In this document: piece after piece, positions 1-8,594 of the stretch
Layout of the letters: the number at the start of each line of letters is the position of its first letter
How positions within the stretch are numbered: position 1 is the first letter of the stretch
From: Clostridia bacterium
GTDB taxonomy: Bacteria > Bacillota > Clostridia > Christensenellales > Aristaeellaceae
Reading direction: 5' to 3'
NCBI GenBank assembly: GCA_024404245.1
Contig: JAKSQH010000005.1
Location: 1-48,254, forward strand
DNA length: 48,254 nucleotides
The notes under the pieces: generated by a model
The model's input: the letters and a program-made list of their open reading frames with translations, nothing else
What the model was told of the DNA's origin: nothing
The model's database searches: none
Translations under genes and position numbers: made by a program

Positions 1-24
1 TCATATGCAATATCGGATACAGTC

Positions 25-54
25 TTGCACCGCCGGTGAGGTTGGATGTATAAT
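25..54 (+). promoter_or_regulatory. Predicted sigma-70-type promoter of the first gene
   Basis: TTGCAC at 25-30 and a perfect TATAAT at 49-54 are separated by 18 bp, and the start codon follows 28 bp downstream. Found by eye. The -35 box has C at its fourth position, as do many others in this window. Confidence 0.6.
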
Positions 55-82
55 CGTTACGTGACACCCGGAGGTGAAAACA

Positions 83-811
83 ATGAGAAAAATGAAGCCA
101 CGTGTCAGAAAAGAAAAGAAAACGAAAATACCGCGGTTTATGCGCGTCAGATACAGCGGGCGCAATGTTCTTCTGACGGGCGCACTTCTGCTGCTGGCAC
201 TGTCCGGATATGAGCTGTGGACACGCTTTGAAACAATCAGCAGAATGATCGGTGCTTTTCGCCAGGCATACGATAAGCTGAACATGTATGAACTGTCCGG
301 GATCCCGTTTATCCGGTATCTTTATGTTTCCATGCTGGAGACTGAGAACGGAAAAGGACTCATCAATATTCTCATCTTCCTTACGGCGTGCACGGTTCTG
401 GCCATCCTCATTCTTTGCCTGCGGAACAGACCGCGTGCAGGATATCTGCTGATCGCGATGGATATCGCCGTGTTCTGTGTCGGCTTCTTTATTCTGACGG
501 TATTCAGCCTGAATATGAGCGATCTGCTGCAGGTTGCCAAGCTGCTGCCGCTTGTGCTGGTCCTGCTGGGTTGCATGATCAACCTGTACCAGTTCTATGA
601 GCATCGCAGGTTCCTGAAAAAGAACCCGCCCGCTGAGTATCCCCCGCAGCCGGCGATTCCGCAGCAGCAACCGGTCATTCCGCAACCGCAACAGCCCGGG
701 ATTCCGCAGCAGCCGGCAATTCCGCCGCAACCGCCGGAAGTATATATTCCGCGGCATGCCCATTCCGGACCTTATTTTGAATCCAACAAAACGCCGGAAA
801 ACAGACAATAA
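83..811 (+). CDS. Four-TM membrane protein with a Pro/Gln-rich tail
   Basis: I do not recognise the family. The N-terminus is very basic (Lys/Arg-rich, about 25 residues), followed by four hydrophobic segments at roughly 27-45, 92-112, 117-140 and 150-168. The last 60 residues are a Pro/Gln-rich cytoplasmic or surface tail built from imperfect IPQQ/IPQP units. The ATG at 83 is chosen over a GTG at 74 because GGAGG at 70-74 lies 8 bases before it. It is a single-gene unit: a promoter stands at 25-54 and a strong terminator directly after the stop. No enzymatic motif is visible, so no function is proposed. Confidence 0.75.
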   Translation: MRKMKPRVRKEKKTKIPRFMRVRYSGRNVLLTGALLLLALSGYELWTRFETISRMIGAFRQAYDKLNMYELSGIPFIRYLYVSMLETENGKGLINILIFLTACTVLAILILCLRNRPRAGYLLIAMDIAVFCVGFFILTVFSLNMSDLLQVAKLLPLVLVLLGCMINLYQFYEHRRFLKKNPPAEYPPQPAIPQQQPVIPQPQQPGIPQQPAIPPQPPEVYIPRHAHSGPYFESNKTPENRQ

Positions 812-822
812 CCGAAAAAGAC

Positions 823-850
823 GAGCGCGGACCGGTACCGCGCTCTTTTT
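823..850 (+). terminator. Rho-independent terminator
   Basis: An 8-bp perfect stem GAGCGCGG/CCGCGCTC with a 7-base loop is followed by five T. It ends inside the stop codon of the convergent gene; the other strand also shows a short T run after the stem, so it may work both ways. Confidence 0.85.
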
Positions 851-1586
851 ATGCTCTCGGGCTCAGTTCACCGCTGACGGTGAACACGGCTTTCGCTTCG
901 CGCGTGCCGCGCATGAAGAAATGACTGCCCGCGCGTGTCAGGCTGAACAGAAGCCGGTCATCGGGAAGACATTCCAGATCATAGTCCAGCACCAGTGAAG
1001 ATATATATTGCGAGCGCATATCTTCAGTGCCGAGCGCATTACAAAGCCAGTCGGCATAGCGCGCGTTGTTTACATGCCCGTTCACATCCAGATCGGACCA
1101 GACCGGGACATACAATGATGTAACGGTTGTCCCGCTGACCGGTTTCGCCGCGGAAGGGTACCGCAGGGGCGGATTCATGCCGCTGTTGTCCGGCACGCGG
1201 AAATCCAGCGCCGAAGGATCAAGCATGCAACGCTTTTCCAGATCCATCAGTACCCATAACGAGGACGCGTTACCGATTTCATCACCGTTTTCGCCGGTGA
1301 AAGTGAAAAAACGCGGGAAAAGGCGGAGCCGCTGCCTTGTGGGGAATGTGCCGACGCTGACCTTTTCCCCGATGCGGGCACATCTGCGCAGGCTGAGCTC
1401 CGTTCTCACAACAACCCAGGCGATACCGCGCCTCAGAAGGTCGTTACGCCCGCACGCCATCCGGTCGCAGTGCGCGCAGGCGGCTTCCTGCATGGCTTCC
1501 AGAACCGCGGACGGACGCCATGTTCCGCACAGATCACAGTCACGTGTGGCGAGTGTGAATGACGTGCTGTATGTTTCCGGAATCAT
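849..1586 (-). CDS. Acyl-ACP thioesterase
   Basis: A 245-residue protein resembling the FatA/FatB-type bacterial acyl-ACP thioesterases, which hydrolyse acyl-ACP to release free fatty acids in the cytoplasm. It has the expected double hot-dog layout. The N-terminal half runs from the start through the MQEAACAHCDR helix and the RLFPRFFTF strand. The C-terminal hot-dog carries the family's DVNGHVNNARYADW segment, whose Asn and His belong to the active site. Its ATG overlaps the stop of the upstream carboxypeptidase gene by one base (TGATG), so the two are probably translationally coupled. Acyl-chain specificity cannot be read from the sequence. Confidence 0.85.
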   Translation of the reverse strand: MIPETYSTSFTLATRDCDLCGTWRPSAVLEAMQEAACAHCDRMACGRNDLLRRGIAWVVVRTELSLRRCARIGEKVSVGTFPTRQRLRLFPRFFTFTGENGDEIGNASSLWVLMDLEKRCMLDPSALDFRVPDNSGMNPPLRYPSAAKPVSGTTVTSLYVPVWSDLDVNGHVNNARYADWLCNALGTEDMRSQYISSLVLDYDLECLPDDRLLFSLTRAGSHFFMRGTREAKAVFTVSGELSPRA

Positions 1587-2707
1587 CAGATGTCCTCCTC
1601 CGTCAGCAGTTCCTCTTCGATGATCAGGTCATCACCGGAAAAGTCCGGCATGACGGTATCCTGTATATCCTCTTCGGTACCGGAACCGGCTTCGGGAGTC
1701 TCTTCATCCGCCGCGGCGGGGCTGACAAGCGCCAGGTATTCTTCAAGGCACAGGTCATGGTCACGCATATACAGCGAGTGCTCCGTGCCCACATAACGCA
1801 CATGCCACGCTTCCGCGGAAAAGCCCGTTATGTCCTCCTTGCCGGCGGGATAGCGCACGATGAAGCCGTATTCCCAGCAGTGCTCATGGAGCCATTTGCA
1901 CTGCTTTGTGCCGGCAAATGAGGATGCTCCGGGCACATTCACATCGAACGCGAGGCCGAGATGATGCTCACTGCAGCCCGGTGTTGCCACTGTTTTCAAT
2001 GCCGCGTTCCGGGCTTTGGTTCTGCCCCAGGACGTGTTCTTTTTCCGGTAGGAGCTGATTTTGCTTTCAAGCATACTGTTCTGGTCTGCCCAGGTACGGT
2101 ATCCGGCGCTGATCTGCCATTTCTTCAGCCCGTCCGCCTGAGCCGCGGAAAGCATTTCAAGCAGCGCCTCAGCTGCGGTCCGTACACCCTGTGTTTTGCT
2201 GTATTTGATTTTTACAGTGGATGAGGCGAAAACATCTTTCAGCAGAACCAGATCATCCGGAACGAAATCCTCATCGACGGGGTGCTCATTATTAACGAGC
2301 AGAGGCAGATCTCCGGCGAGCACATCCACGGGCCCCGCAGGTTCGGGCGCCGGAACGGCCGCGTCCGAAAAGAGTACGGACTGGGTTTTGTTGCCGGCCA
2401 TGCCGTCCACATCCAGCGCGTTGTACCGCTGGAAAAGGCGTACGGCTGTCTGTGTGCCATTGCCGTAGCTTCCGTCTATTTTGCCGGTATAATATCCGAG
2501 CTCCGTGAGCCGCGTCTGCAGCTCACGAACGGCATCACCTGTCGCGCCGTATTTCATGAAGGTGTATTCCCGCTGCTCTACGGGAATCACGGTTTCCTCC
2601 GGCACGGGAGGATCGGCCTCGCCGGCGGCCGGATAACAGGGGATCAGCGAGGCTGATATCACCAGCGCCGCGAGTAAAGGAAGTAAAGCTGAACGATGAT
2701 TTCGCAA
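1586..2707 (-). CDS. Secreted D-alanyl-D-alanine carboxypeptidase, VanY family, with peptidoglycan-binding domain
   Basis: A signal peptide (about residues 1-29) is followed by a PG_binding_1 repeat near 50-115 (DAVRELQTRLTELGYY and the GNGTQTAVRLFQ helix). The VanY/LAS zinc peptidase domain follows at about 150-320. The metal and catalytic signatures are visible: SEHHLGLAFDV (SxHxxGxAxD) and EAWHVRYVG (ExWH). It should trim the terminal D-Ala from stem peptides at the cell surface. The last 50 residues are highly acidic, an uncommon tail. It leads the transcript it shares with the thioesterase. I found no convincing promoter in 2708-2815. Confidence 0.88.
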   Translation of the reverse strand: MRNHRSALLPLLAALVISASLIPCYPAAGEADPPVPEETVIPVEQREYTFMKYGATGDAVRELQTRLTELGYYTGKIDGSYGNGTQTAVRLFQRYNALDVDGMAGNKTQSVLFSDAAVPAPEPAGPVDVLAGDLPLLVNNEHPVDEDFVPDDLVLLKDVFASSTVKIKYSKTQGVRTAAEALLEMLSAAQADGLKKWQISAGYRTWADQNSMLESKISSYRKKNTSWGRTKARNAALKTVATPGCSEHHLGLAFDVNVPGASSFAGTKQCKWLHEHCWEYGFIVRYPAGKEDITGFSAEAWHVRYVGTEHSLYMRDHDLCLEEYLALVSPAAADEETPEAGSGTEEDIQDTVMPDFSGDDLIIEEELLTEEDI

Positions 2708-2822
2708 AACGGGTCACCTCCCGGTCAGTCTGTCAGATATACAGACGGATACGCGGCGGAATTCCTTCCGTATCCTCTGTACAAAATATATCATGTTACA
2801 GTATACCACACCGTGTGAAAAG

Positions 2823-2853
2823 AAAAAACCGGAGACCGATATACGATCTCCGG
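2823..2853 (-). terminator. Terminator of the isc operon
   Basis: Read on the minus strand, CCGGAGA/TCTCCGG forms a 7-bp stem with an 11-base loop followed by six T. It lies 10 bases past the iscU stop codon. Confidence 0.85.
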
Positions 2854-2862
2854 CTGCATGCG

Positions 2863-3237
2863 TTATGCTTCAGGATGCTTTTTGCGGTAATCCTCCACAG
2901 CGGCGTGGATGGCCTGCTCGGCCAGCATGGAGCAGTGCATTTTGACGGGAGGCAGTCCGTCCAGCGCTTCCGCGACGGCCTGATTGGTCAGCTGCAGGGC
3001 CTCGTCGATCGTCTTGCCCTTCACCAGCTCGGTTGCCATGGAACTGGTGGCGATGGCGGCGCCGCAGCCGAAAGTTTTGAACTTCACATCAACAATAATG
3101 CCATTTTCCACAAGAATATCCATTTTCATGATATCGCCGCACTTGGCGTTTCCGACTGTACCGGTGCCGCTGGCGTTCTCGATTTCACCTACATTGCGCG
3201 GATTGGAAAAATGATCCATGACTTTTTCGGAATACAT
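2863..3237 (-). CDS. iscU: Iron-sulfur cluster scaffold, IscU/NifU-N type
   Basis: A 124-residue scaffold on which [2Fe-2S]/[4Fe-4S] clusters are assembled with sulfur from the adjacent cysteine desulfurase. The three cluster cysteines are present: C33 (AKCGD), C58 (FGCGA) and C102 (MHCSML), plus the conserved Asp35. The ATG at 3237 is supported by GGAGG at the right distance; longer in-frame readings upstream lack homology. It is the last gene of iscR-iscS-iscU, 13 bases after iscS. It lacks the NifU C-terminal domain, as is usual for clostridial scaffolds. Confidence 0.95.
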   Translation of the reverse strand: MYSEKVMDHFSNPRNVGEIENASGTGTVGNAKCGDIMKMDILVENGIIVDVKFKTFGCGAAIATSSMATELVKGKTIDEALQLTNQAVAEALDGLPPVKMHCSMLAEQAIHAAVEDYRKKHPEA

Positions 3238-3250
3238 AACGATTTCCTCC

Positions 3251-4459
3251 TCAGTGCACAAAATTCTGAATGGGGCAGGAGCCGCCGACCGTAGTCGTCT
3301 CGGCATTCAGCACGGACATGGCGCGCAGGTCGGCAACGATGCCGGGCAGAACGCGCAGAACCTCATCGATCTGCTCTTCGGTGGTATCCGTACCGAGCGT
3401 GAGACGGAGCGAACCGTGAGCGATTTCATGAGGCAGGCCGATCGCGAGCAGCACATGGCTCGGATCCAGTGAACCGCTGGTGCAGGCGCTTCCGCTGGAA
3501 CCGGCGATGCCGGCCAGATCCAGACGAAGCAGCATGGCTTCACCCTCAATGTAGCGGATGGATACATTCACGTTGTTGGGAAGGCGGTTCGTCGGATGAC
3601 CGTTGAGCCGGACATCCGGAACGCTGTCCAGAATGCCGCGGATGAGTCTGTCACGCAGGGCGGACATACGTTCCGCCTTCGCGGCCAGATCTGTTGTCGC
3701 GATCTCAATGGCTTTGCCGATACCGACGATGCCGGCCAGGTTCTCGGTGCCGGCACGCTGGCCGCGTTCCTGCGCGCCGCCGTGGATCAGCGTATCCAGC
3801 CGGATACCTTTGCGGATATACAGGCAGCCGATGCCCTTGGGCCCGTGGAATTTATGGCCGCTCATGCTGAGCATGTCTATATTCATCGCGTTAACGTCAA
3901 TCGGAATCGCGCCAACCGCCTGTACGGCGTCCGTATGGAAAACAATATTGTGTTCATGCGCGATGCGCCCGATTTCGGCGATCGGTTCAACGGTGCCGAT
4001 TTCATTGTTCGCGGCCATGACCGTGATCAGAATCGTGCGGTCTGTAATGGCTTTCTCCACTGAAGCGGGATCGACGGTTCCGTTTTCGTCAACCGGCAGA
4101 TAGGTGACCTCAAAGCCCTGCTTCTCCAGCCATTTGCAGGTGTGCAGCACGGCATGGTGCTCAATTGCCGAGGTAATGATGTGATTGCCTTTGCTCTTTT
4201 TCGCGAAGGCGGTGCCCTTGATGGCCCAGTTATCGCTTTCACTGCCGCCGGCGGTAAAGTAGATTTCCTGCGGCTGGGCGCCGATTGCCGCCGCGACCTG
4301 ACGGCGCGCGGTATCTACGGCCTTATGTGCTTCACGGCCCGTGCCGTGGATGCTGGAGGGGTTGCCGTAGATCTCGCAGAAGTAGGGAAGCATCGCTTCC
4401 AGTACTTCGGGTGAGACTGCCGTTGTCGCGGCGTTATCAAGATAGATTCTGTTCATCAT
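3251..4459 (-). CDS. iscS: Cysteine desulfurase (NifS/IscS)
   Basis: A 402-residue PLP-dependent class V aminotransferase-fold enzyme converting cysteine to alanine and passing persulfide sulfur to the scaffold and to tRNA thiolation enzymes. The PLP lysine sits in [10 protein letters not shown]. The catalytic cysteine lies in the loop [18 protein letters not shown], the arrangement of group I (IscS/NifS) enzymes. The start is ATG at 4459 (or 4456), about ten bases after GGAG; in-frame sequence further upstream is the iscR gene in another frame. The stop of iscR is directly adjacent, so the genes are coupled. A short tail with one Cys follows the core. Confidence 0.95.
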   Translation of the reverse strand: MMNRIYLDNAATTAVSPEVLEAMLPYFCEIYGNPSSIHGTGREAHKAVDTARRQVAAAIGAQPQEIYFTAGGSESDNWAIKGTAFAKKSKGNHIITSAIEHHAVLHTCKWLEKQGFEVTYLPVDENGTVDPASVEKAITDRTILITVMAANNEIGTVEPIAEIGRIAHEHNIVFHTDAVQAVGAIPIDVNAMNIDMLSMSGHKFHGPKGIGCLYIRKGIRLDTLIHGGAQERGQRAGTENLAGIVGIGKAIEIATTDLAAKAERMSALRDRLIRGILDSVPDVRLNGHPTNRLPNNVNVSIRYIEGEAMLLRLDLAGIAGSSGSACTSGSLDPSHVLLAIGLPHEIAHGSLRLTLGTDTTEEQIDEVLRVLPGIVADLRAMSVLNAETTTVGGSCPIQNFVH

Positions 4460-4460
4460 A

Positions 4461-4898
4461 TCAGTTTTGCTCCTTCTGCTGCGCCGGAGTGCCGAACGCC
4501 TCCTGCTCCAGCATATCTTTGAGTGTAATGGAATCCAGAAGCCCGTTAATGCTGCGGGACAGATAATCCCACACGCGGCGCGCCTTGCATCCGCCGGACC
4601 TGTCGCAGCGGCTTTCATCACTGAGACAGTCAGAGATGGTAAGCGGCCCTTCGGTCGCGTTCAGAATATCGCCGACCGTGACCGACTCCGGCGCGGAGGC
4701 AAGCGCGTATCCGCCCTGCGCGCCGCGCGCCGTGCTTACGAGACCGGCTTTCCGCAGTGTGCCGAGCAGCTGCTCAAGGTAATCCTCTGGTACGCCGATC
4801 GCCGCGATCGCTTTCAGCGGTTGGGGACCTTCGTCATAATGCTCCGCCAGGTAATGCATGGCGTAAAGGCTGTATTTGCCCTTGGTTGAAAGCTTCAT
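4461..4898 (-). CDS. iscR: Rrf2-family regulator, IscR-like
   Basis: A 145-residue winged-helix repressor of the Rrf2 family. The HTH occupies about residues 1-66 ([15 protein letters not shown], then the wing GAQGGYALA). The ligand region has three cysteines at 91, 98 and 104, consistent with an Fe-S cluster sensor. Its position in front of iscS-iscU is the classic arrangement in which IscR represses its own operon when clusters are plentiful. CymR-like Rrf2 proteins lack these cysteines, which favours IscR. Start ATG at 4898 with GGAAGGAG upstream. Confidence 0.92.
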   Translation of the reverse strand: MKLSTKGKYSLYAMHYLAEHYDEGPQPLKAIAAIGVPEDYLEQLLGTLRKAGLVSTARGAQGGYALASAPESVTVGDILNATEGPLTISDCLSDESRCDRSGGCKARRVWDYLSRSINGLLDSITLKDMLEQEAFGTPAQQKEQN

Positions 4899-4949
4899 TC
4901 GATGCTCCTTCCGGCAAATCCGACAGGAACTCTCGGAATTGCCGCGGAG

Positions 4950-4978
4950 AGCATATCATATCCGAGTAAAGTTGTCAA
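4950..4978 (-). promoter_or_regulatory. iscR promoter with possible IscR operator
   Basis: On the minus strand TTGACA (4978-4973) and TATGCT (4955-4950) are 17 bp apart. The spacer contains ACTCGGATAT, which resembles one half of Rrf2/IscR operators, so autoregulation is likely but inferred. Confidence 0.65.
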
Positions 4979-5003
4979 CATTAAAAATGCCCGGTGAACC
5001 GTT

Positions 5004-5033
5004 TTGACTTAAGCGTTATTGATGAAATATAAT
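5004..5033 (+). promoter_or_regulatory. Promoter of dpaL
   Basis: TTGACT and TATAAT are separated by 18 bp, 56 bp before the start codon. It is divergent from the iscR promoter, with only 25 bp between the two -35 boxes. Confidence 0.6.
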
Positions 5034-5088
5034 TGCCCTTTTCCGGTTTTCCGGATATACTGAACAAAACGTGATCGGAGGGACGTAC

Positions 5089-6198
5089 ATGAGTACAATT
5101 GCCTGCACACCGGGCAGAAACGGACAGCCGGATGAAGGTATCATGCGGTATTTCACATTGGAGCAGGCGGAAAAAGTGACGGCTTACCATCGCGACTTTC
5201 CCGGCTATTGCGAAACGGCGCTGACGGAACTGCCGGCGCTGGCGGAACAGACCGGCGTACGCGCGATTCTGATCAAGGACGAAAGCACACGCTTCGGTCT
5301 GAACGCGTTCAAAGCCCTCGGGTCAAGCTACGCGGCCGGCTTTCTCGGAGAAAACACGGATGCCGTGATGACGGCGACGGACGGAAATCACGGCCGCGGG
5401 CTCGCGTATACGGCACGGGTGACGGGCAGAAAATGCACCGTGTTCATGCCGGCGGGATCCGCGCGCGCCAGAGTGGAAAATATCCGGAAGGAAGGCGCCG
5501 AAGTCATTGTAACGGACGTGAACTATGACGATACTGTGCGTATGGCGAGAGACGCCGCTCTGGAAACCGGCGCGGCCCTGATTCAGGATACCGCGTGGGA
5601 AGGGTATGAAACCGTTCCGCTCAGAATTATGCAGGGCTACCTTACGATGGCCGCGGAGGCCACGGATCAGCTCGGCGACCGGATACCGACGCATGTGTTC
5701 CTGCAGGCGGGCGTCGGTTCCATGGCGGCGGCTGTGACCGCGTATCTGACATCACGGTACGGAACCCGGCGGCCGGACATTTATATTGTGGAGCCGATGA
5801 CGGCGGACTGCTGTTTCAGAAGCGGCGCGGATCCGGAGGGGAAACGCCGTATTGTGCGGGGAGATCTGAAAACAATCATGGCGGGGCTTGCCTGCGGTGA
5901 ACCGTGTACCCTCGCGTGGGAAATTTTGCGGGACGCGGCGGCCGGTTTTCTTGCCGTTGATGATGATACGGCCGCGGAGGGAATGCGCAGACTGGCGCGG
6001 CCTGCCGGAAACGATCCGGCGGTTGTTTCCGGTGAAAGCGGCGCGGCAGGTTTCGGCGCGATGCTTTCCGTGCTGACAGAGCCGAAACATCAGAAGCTCA
6101 GACAGGCAATGAGGCTGGACGCGGATTCCGTTATTCTGTGTTTTTCAACAGAGGGTGATACGGATCCCGAAAACAGAAGCAGGATTCTGGAAAACTGA
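5089..6198 (+). CDS. dpaL: Diaminopropionate ammonia-lyase-like PLP enzyme
   Basis: A 369-residue fold-type II PLP enzyme, matching in layout the diaminopropionate ammonia-lyase family (E. coli YgeX). That enzyme turns 2,3-diaminopropionate into pyruvate and ammonia. The PLP lysine is in FGLNAFKALGSSYA, followed by TATDGNHGRGLAYTAR and the phosphate-binding loop LQAGVGSMAAA. The late VVSGESGAAGFGAM segment also fits. It is a little shorter than YgeX at the N-terminus. Start ATG at 5089 after GGAGG at 5078-5082. It is monocistronic with its own promoter and terminator. Threonine dehydratase-like activity on serine is an alternative substrate choice. Confidence 0.85.
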   Translation: MSTIACTPGRNGQPDEGIMRYFTLEQAEKVTAYHRDFPGYCETALTELPALAEQTGVRAILIKDESTRFGLNAFKALGSSYAAGFLGENTDAVMTATDGNHGRGLAYTARVTGRKCTVFMPAGSARARVENIRKEGAEVIVTDVNYDDTVRMARDAALETGAALIQDTAWEGYETVPLRIMQGYLTMAAEATDQLGDRIPTHVFLQAGVGSMAAAVTAYLTSRYGTRRPDIYIVEPMTADCCFRSGADPEGKRRIVRGDLKTIMAGLACGEPCTLAWEILRDAAAGFLAVDDDTAAEGMRRLARPAGNDPAVVSGESGAAGFGAMLSVLTEPKHQKLRQAMRLDADSVILCFSTEGDTDPENRSRILEN

Positions 6199-6228
6199 AA
6201 AATGAGGGCGTGCCCGGCGGGCACGCCC
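6198..6228 (-). terminator. Terminator between convergent genes
   Basis: A perfect 10-bp stem GGGCGTGCCC/GGGCACGCCC has a 3-base loop. The T-run is on the minus strand (AAAAA at 6198-6202), so it best serves the minus-strand genes, though it also ends dpaL. Confidence 0.75.
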
Positions 6229-6238
6229 TTCGCTGTCT

Positions 6239-6595
6239 TTATAATCTGCTGTTCCACAGGGTGAAGGTATGGCTGACATCGTTCTGTAGCCAGTTGATGA
6301 GGGAAAACAACAGCGCGATCATGACCAGAATGATCACGCAGCCGACTACAATCGCGGCAAGGTTTCCGAGCCCGGCGGCCAGTCGGTACCGGTCCCGGCG
6401 GAGCTCTTCCTCCTCCTCTTCGGTAAGCACATCCCCGTCTTCGGCGGAGTCGCCGCTCAGTTCATCAAAACCGTCATCGTACACATCCGCGTCCTGCTCC
6501 GTGTCATCACGGTTGAAGAGGCGCACATAGCCGGCATCCTGTTCATCGTTGTTTCCGGTGACTTCGATACCGTCATTTCTGCGGAAATACGCCAT
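6239..6595 (-). CDS. Small acidic single-TM protein
   Basis: A 118-residue protein of unknown function. Residues 1-65 are hydrophilic and strongly acidic (runs of Asp/Glu including EEEEEE), then a short basic patch RRDRYR, one transmembrane segment near 75-100, and a short extracellular tail. Start ATG at 6595 is chosen because GGAGAG lies about eight bases upstream. It follows trmL by 15 bases on the same strand and is probably cotranscribed with it. No family is recognised. Confidence 0.7.
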   Translation of the reverse strand: MAYFRRNDGIEVTGNNDEQDAGYVRLFNRDDTEQDADVYDDGFDELSGDSAEDGDVLTEEEEEELRRDRYRLAAGLGNLAAIVVGCVIILVMIALLFSLINWLQNDVSHTFTLWNSRL

Positions 6596-6610
6596 TGTTT
6601 TCACTCTCCG

Positions 6611-7132
6611 TTAAATATAATCAAGCCAGGGCGCCGCCTGCTCCTCACGCCCGGTGAGGGAACCGGCTTCGCACAGACCGGGGAATCCGGTCTGGCGCAG
6701 CGCTTCATACAGGACAATCGCGACGGAATTGGCAAGGTTCAGGCTGCGGGCTTCCGCACGCATGGGGATACGGATACAGCGGTCATACGCTTTTTCCAGC
6801 AGGTTTTCCGGCAAGCCGCGGGTTTCACAGCCGAAAACCAGGAAATCACCGTCCTGAAATGTAGTTTCGTGGTATCCCTTCGGTGCCTTGGTGGTGGCAA
6901 AATGCATCCGGGCACCGGGATTCCGGGCGAGAAAATCATCCATGCCGTCATACACATGATATTCCATCAGAAACCAGTAATCCAGCCCGGCACGTTTCAT
7001 ATACCGGTCATCAAGGGAAAAACCGAGCGGCCTGATCAGGTGCAGCACGGCACCGGTGGCGGCGCATGTACGCGCGATATTGCCGGTATTCTGCGGAATT
7101 TCGGGATTCACGAGCACAATATTCATCGCCAT
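6611..7132 (-). CDS. trmL: tRNA (cytidine/uridine-34) 2'-O-methyltransferase TrmL
   Basis: A 173-residue SPOUT-fold methyltransferase that methylates the ribose of wobble nucleotide 34 of certain tRNALeu species with SAM. The three knot motifs are clear: NPEIPQNTGNIARTCA at the N-terminus, FGCETRGLPENLL in the middle and SLNLANSVAIVLYEALRQ at the end. Length matches the minimal SPOUT family members. Start ATG at 7132, nine bases after AGGAG; an alternative ATG lies two codons later. Confidence 0.93.
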   Translation of the reverse strand: MAMNIVLVNPEIPQNTGNIARTCAATGAVLHLIRPLGFSLDDRYMKRAGLDYWFLMEYHVYDGMDDFLARNPGARMHFATTKAPKGYHETTFQDGDFLVFGCETRGLPENLLEKAYDRCIRIPMRAEARSLNLANSVAIVLYEALRQTGFPGLCEAGSLTGREEQAAPWLDYI

Positions 7133-7171
7133 GAAAACGATCTCCTTCACGGTGCGGAAAATTACCCGATG

Positions 7172-7200
7172 ATGATAGCACAAATCGGGAACTGTGACAA
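7172..7200 (-). promoter_or_regulatory. trmL promoter
   Basis: On the minus strand TTGTCA and TATCAT are 17 bp apart, 40 bp before the trmL start codon. It diverges from the glycosyltransferase promoter. Confidence 0.6.
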
Positions 7201-7223
7201 CCCGGACCGGAATACCGGAACAG

Positions 7224-7253
7224 TTGATTTTGACAGGGTAGACGGAGTATAAT
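7224..7253 (+). promoter_or_regulatory. Promoter of the glycosyltransferase operon
   Basis: TTGATT (7224-7229) and TATAAT (7248-7253) are 18 bp apart. An 84-nt leader follows before the start codon. Confidence 0.5.
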
Positions 7254-7337
7254 ATAAATGTGTTACTGTGCCTGCTCTGCGAACACTGTGACTGAACCCC
7301 GCCGGATCAACGGGAGTTAAACGGGAGAGATGAGATA

Positions 7338-8594
7338 ATGAAGATCACAATGCTGACGATCGGGTCCACCGGAGACGTACGGCCGTACGTTCTTTTGGGG
7401 CGCGAACTCAGTAGCCGCGGACATGAGATCACGATCGCGAGCTTTTCGGCGTTCAGGGGAATGGTGGAAAACGAAGGTCTGAAGTTCTTCGAGCTCAGCG
7501 GAGACGCCGAAAAATTCATCTCCAGTGTAATGAAGCCGAACGCGGGCGGACTCAACTATCTTCCGCAGGTTGAAAAAAGCCTGAAGGAAGTCGCGATGCC
7601 CCTGCTGGACGGGCTGACGGACAGCTGCGCCGGCGCGGACGCCATGATCTGCACTTTCTTCGGCAGCGTGTTCTATTCCATTGCCGAGAAATTCAATATC
7701 CCCTGCGTTCAGACGCATTATTTTCCGATGGACCCGAACCGGGACGCGCCGATCGCGTCCGCACCCGGTCAGCGCCTGGGAAGCGCCTGGAACGAAACAA
7801 CCTATAAAGTGGGTTACCTGCTGATCAGTACCCTGGAAAAGAAATATCTGACAGAATGGCGCAGAAAGAACGGCATGCAGCCGCGAAAGCTGACAACGGT
7901 TCCGGACTATGATATCAACGGGCATTATGTGCCGGTGATCTATGCCATCAGCCCCATGGTGATGCCGAGACCGACTGACTGGAATGAGCATATCCGGATG
8001 AGCGGCTTCTGGTTTGACGACAGCCCGTGTGAATGGCAGCCGCCGGAAGACCTGAAGGAGTTCATGGAAAACGGTGAGGAACCGGTGTATATCGGTTTCG
8101 GCTCCATGAACAGCGGCAACATGAACCGCACGATTACCACCGTGCTGCGGTCGGTACGGGCTTCAAGAGTCCGCGCTGTGGTCAACCTGGGTTGGAGCGG
8201 TGCGAAACTGAAAACAACGAAGAATGTGTATTTTGCCGATTACATACCGCATGACTGGCTGTTCCCGCGGGTGAAAGCGGTTGTGCATCACGGCGGCGCG
8301 GGAACAACCGCCGCGGGCCTGCGCTACGGGAAGCCGACGCTGGTGATTCCGTTCGGAGGGGACCAGCCTTTCTGGGGAAACCGTGTGTATGAGATGGGCT
8401 GCGGGCCGAAACCGATCCGCCGCGATGTGCTGACGGTGAACCGGCTGACCAAGGCCCTGCTTGACCTGACAACACGCGGAAGCTACCGTGTGGCCGCGGA
8501 GGAACTGGGTGAACGCCTGAATCTCGAACATGGGACCACACGCGCCGCGGATATTGTGGAGCAGGAGATTGAACGCTGGAACGGAGGACAGTAA
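7338..8594 (+). CDS. UDP-glycosyltransferase, GT1 (sterol/macrolide glucosyltransferase-like)
   Basis: A 418-residue GT-B fold enzyme. The N-terminal acceptor domain opens with TIGSTGDVRPYVLLGRELSSRGHE, typical of GT1 enzymes related to sterol 3-glucosyltransferases and antibiotic glycosyltransferases. The C-terminal nucleotide-sugar domain has the signature VVHHGGAGTTAAGLRYGKP followed by PFGGDQPFWGNRV. It should transfer a sugar from a nucleotide donor to a small lipophilic acceptor; the acceptor cannot be inferred. Its stop overlaps the start of mtnN (TAATG), so it leads a three-gene coupled operon. Confidence 0.88.
   Translation: MKITMLTIGSTGDVRPYVLLGRELSSRGHEITIASFSAFRGMVENEGLKFFELSGDAEKFISSVMKPNAGGLNYLPQVEKSLKEVAMPLLDGLTDSCAGADAMICTFFGSVFYSIAEKFNIPCVQTHYFPMDPNRDAPIASAPGQRLGSAWNETTYKVGYLLISTLEKKYLTEWRRKNGMQPRKLTTVPDYDINGHYVPVIYAISPMVMPRPTDWNEHIRMSGFWFDDSPCEWQPPEDLKEFMENGEEPVYIGFGSMNSGNMNRTITTVLRSVRASRVRAVVNLGWSGAKLKTTKNVYFADYIPHDWLFPRVKAVVHHGGAGTTAAGLRYGKPTLVIPFGGDQPFWGNRVYEMGCGPKPIRRDVLTVNRLTKALLDLTTRGSYRVAAEELGERLNLEHGTTRAADIVEQEIERWNGGQ

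Noticed and set aside
7229-7253. TTGACA before TATAAT as the glycosyltransferase promoter
   Set aside because: The spacer would be only 13 bp; TTGATT at 7224 gives 18 bp and is preferred.
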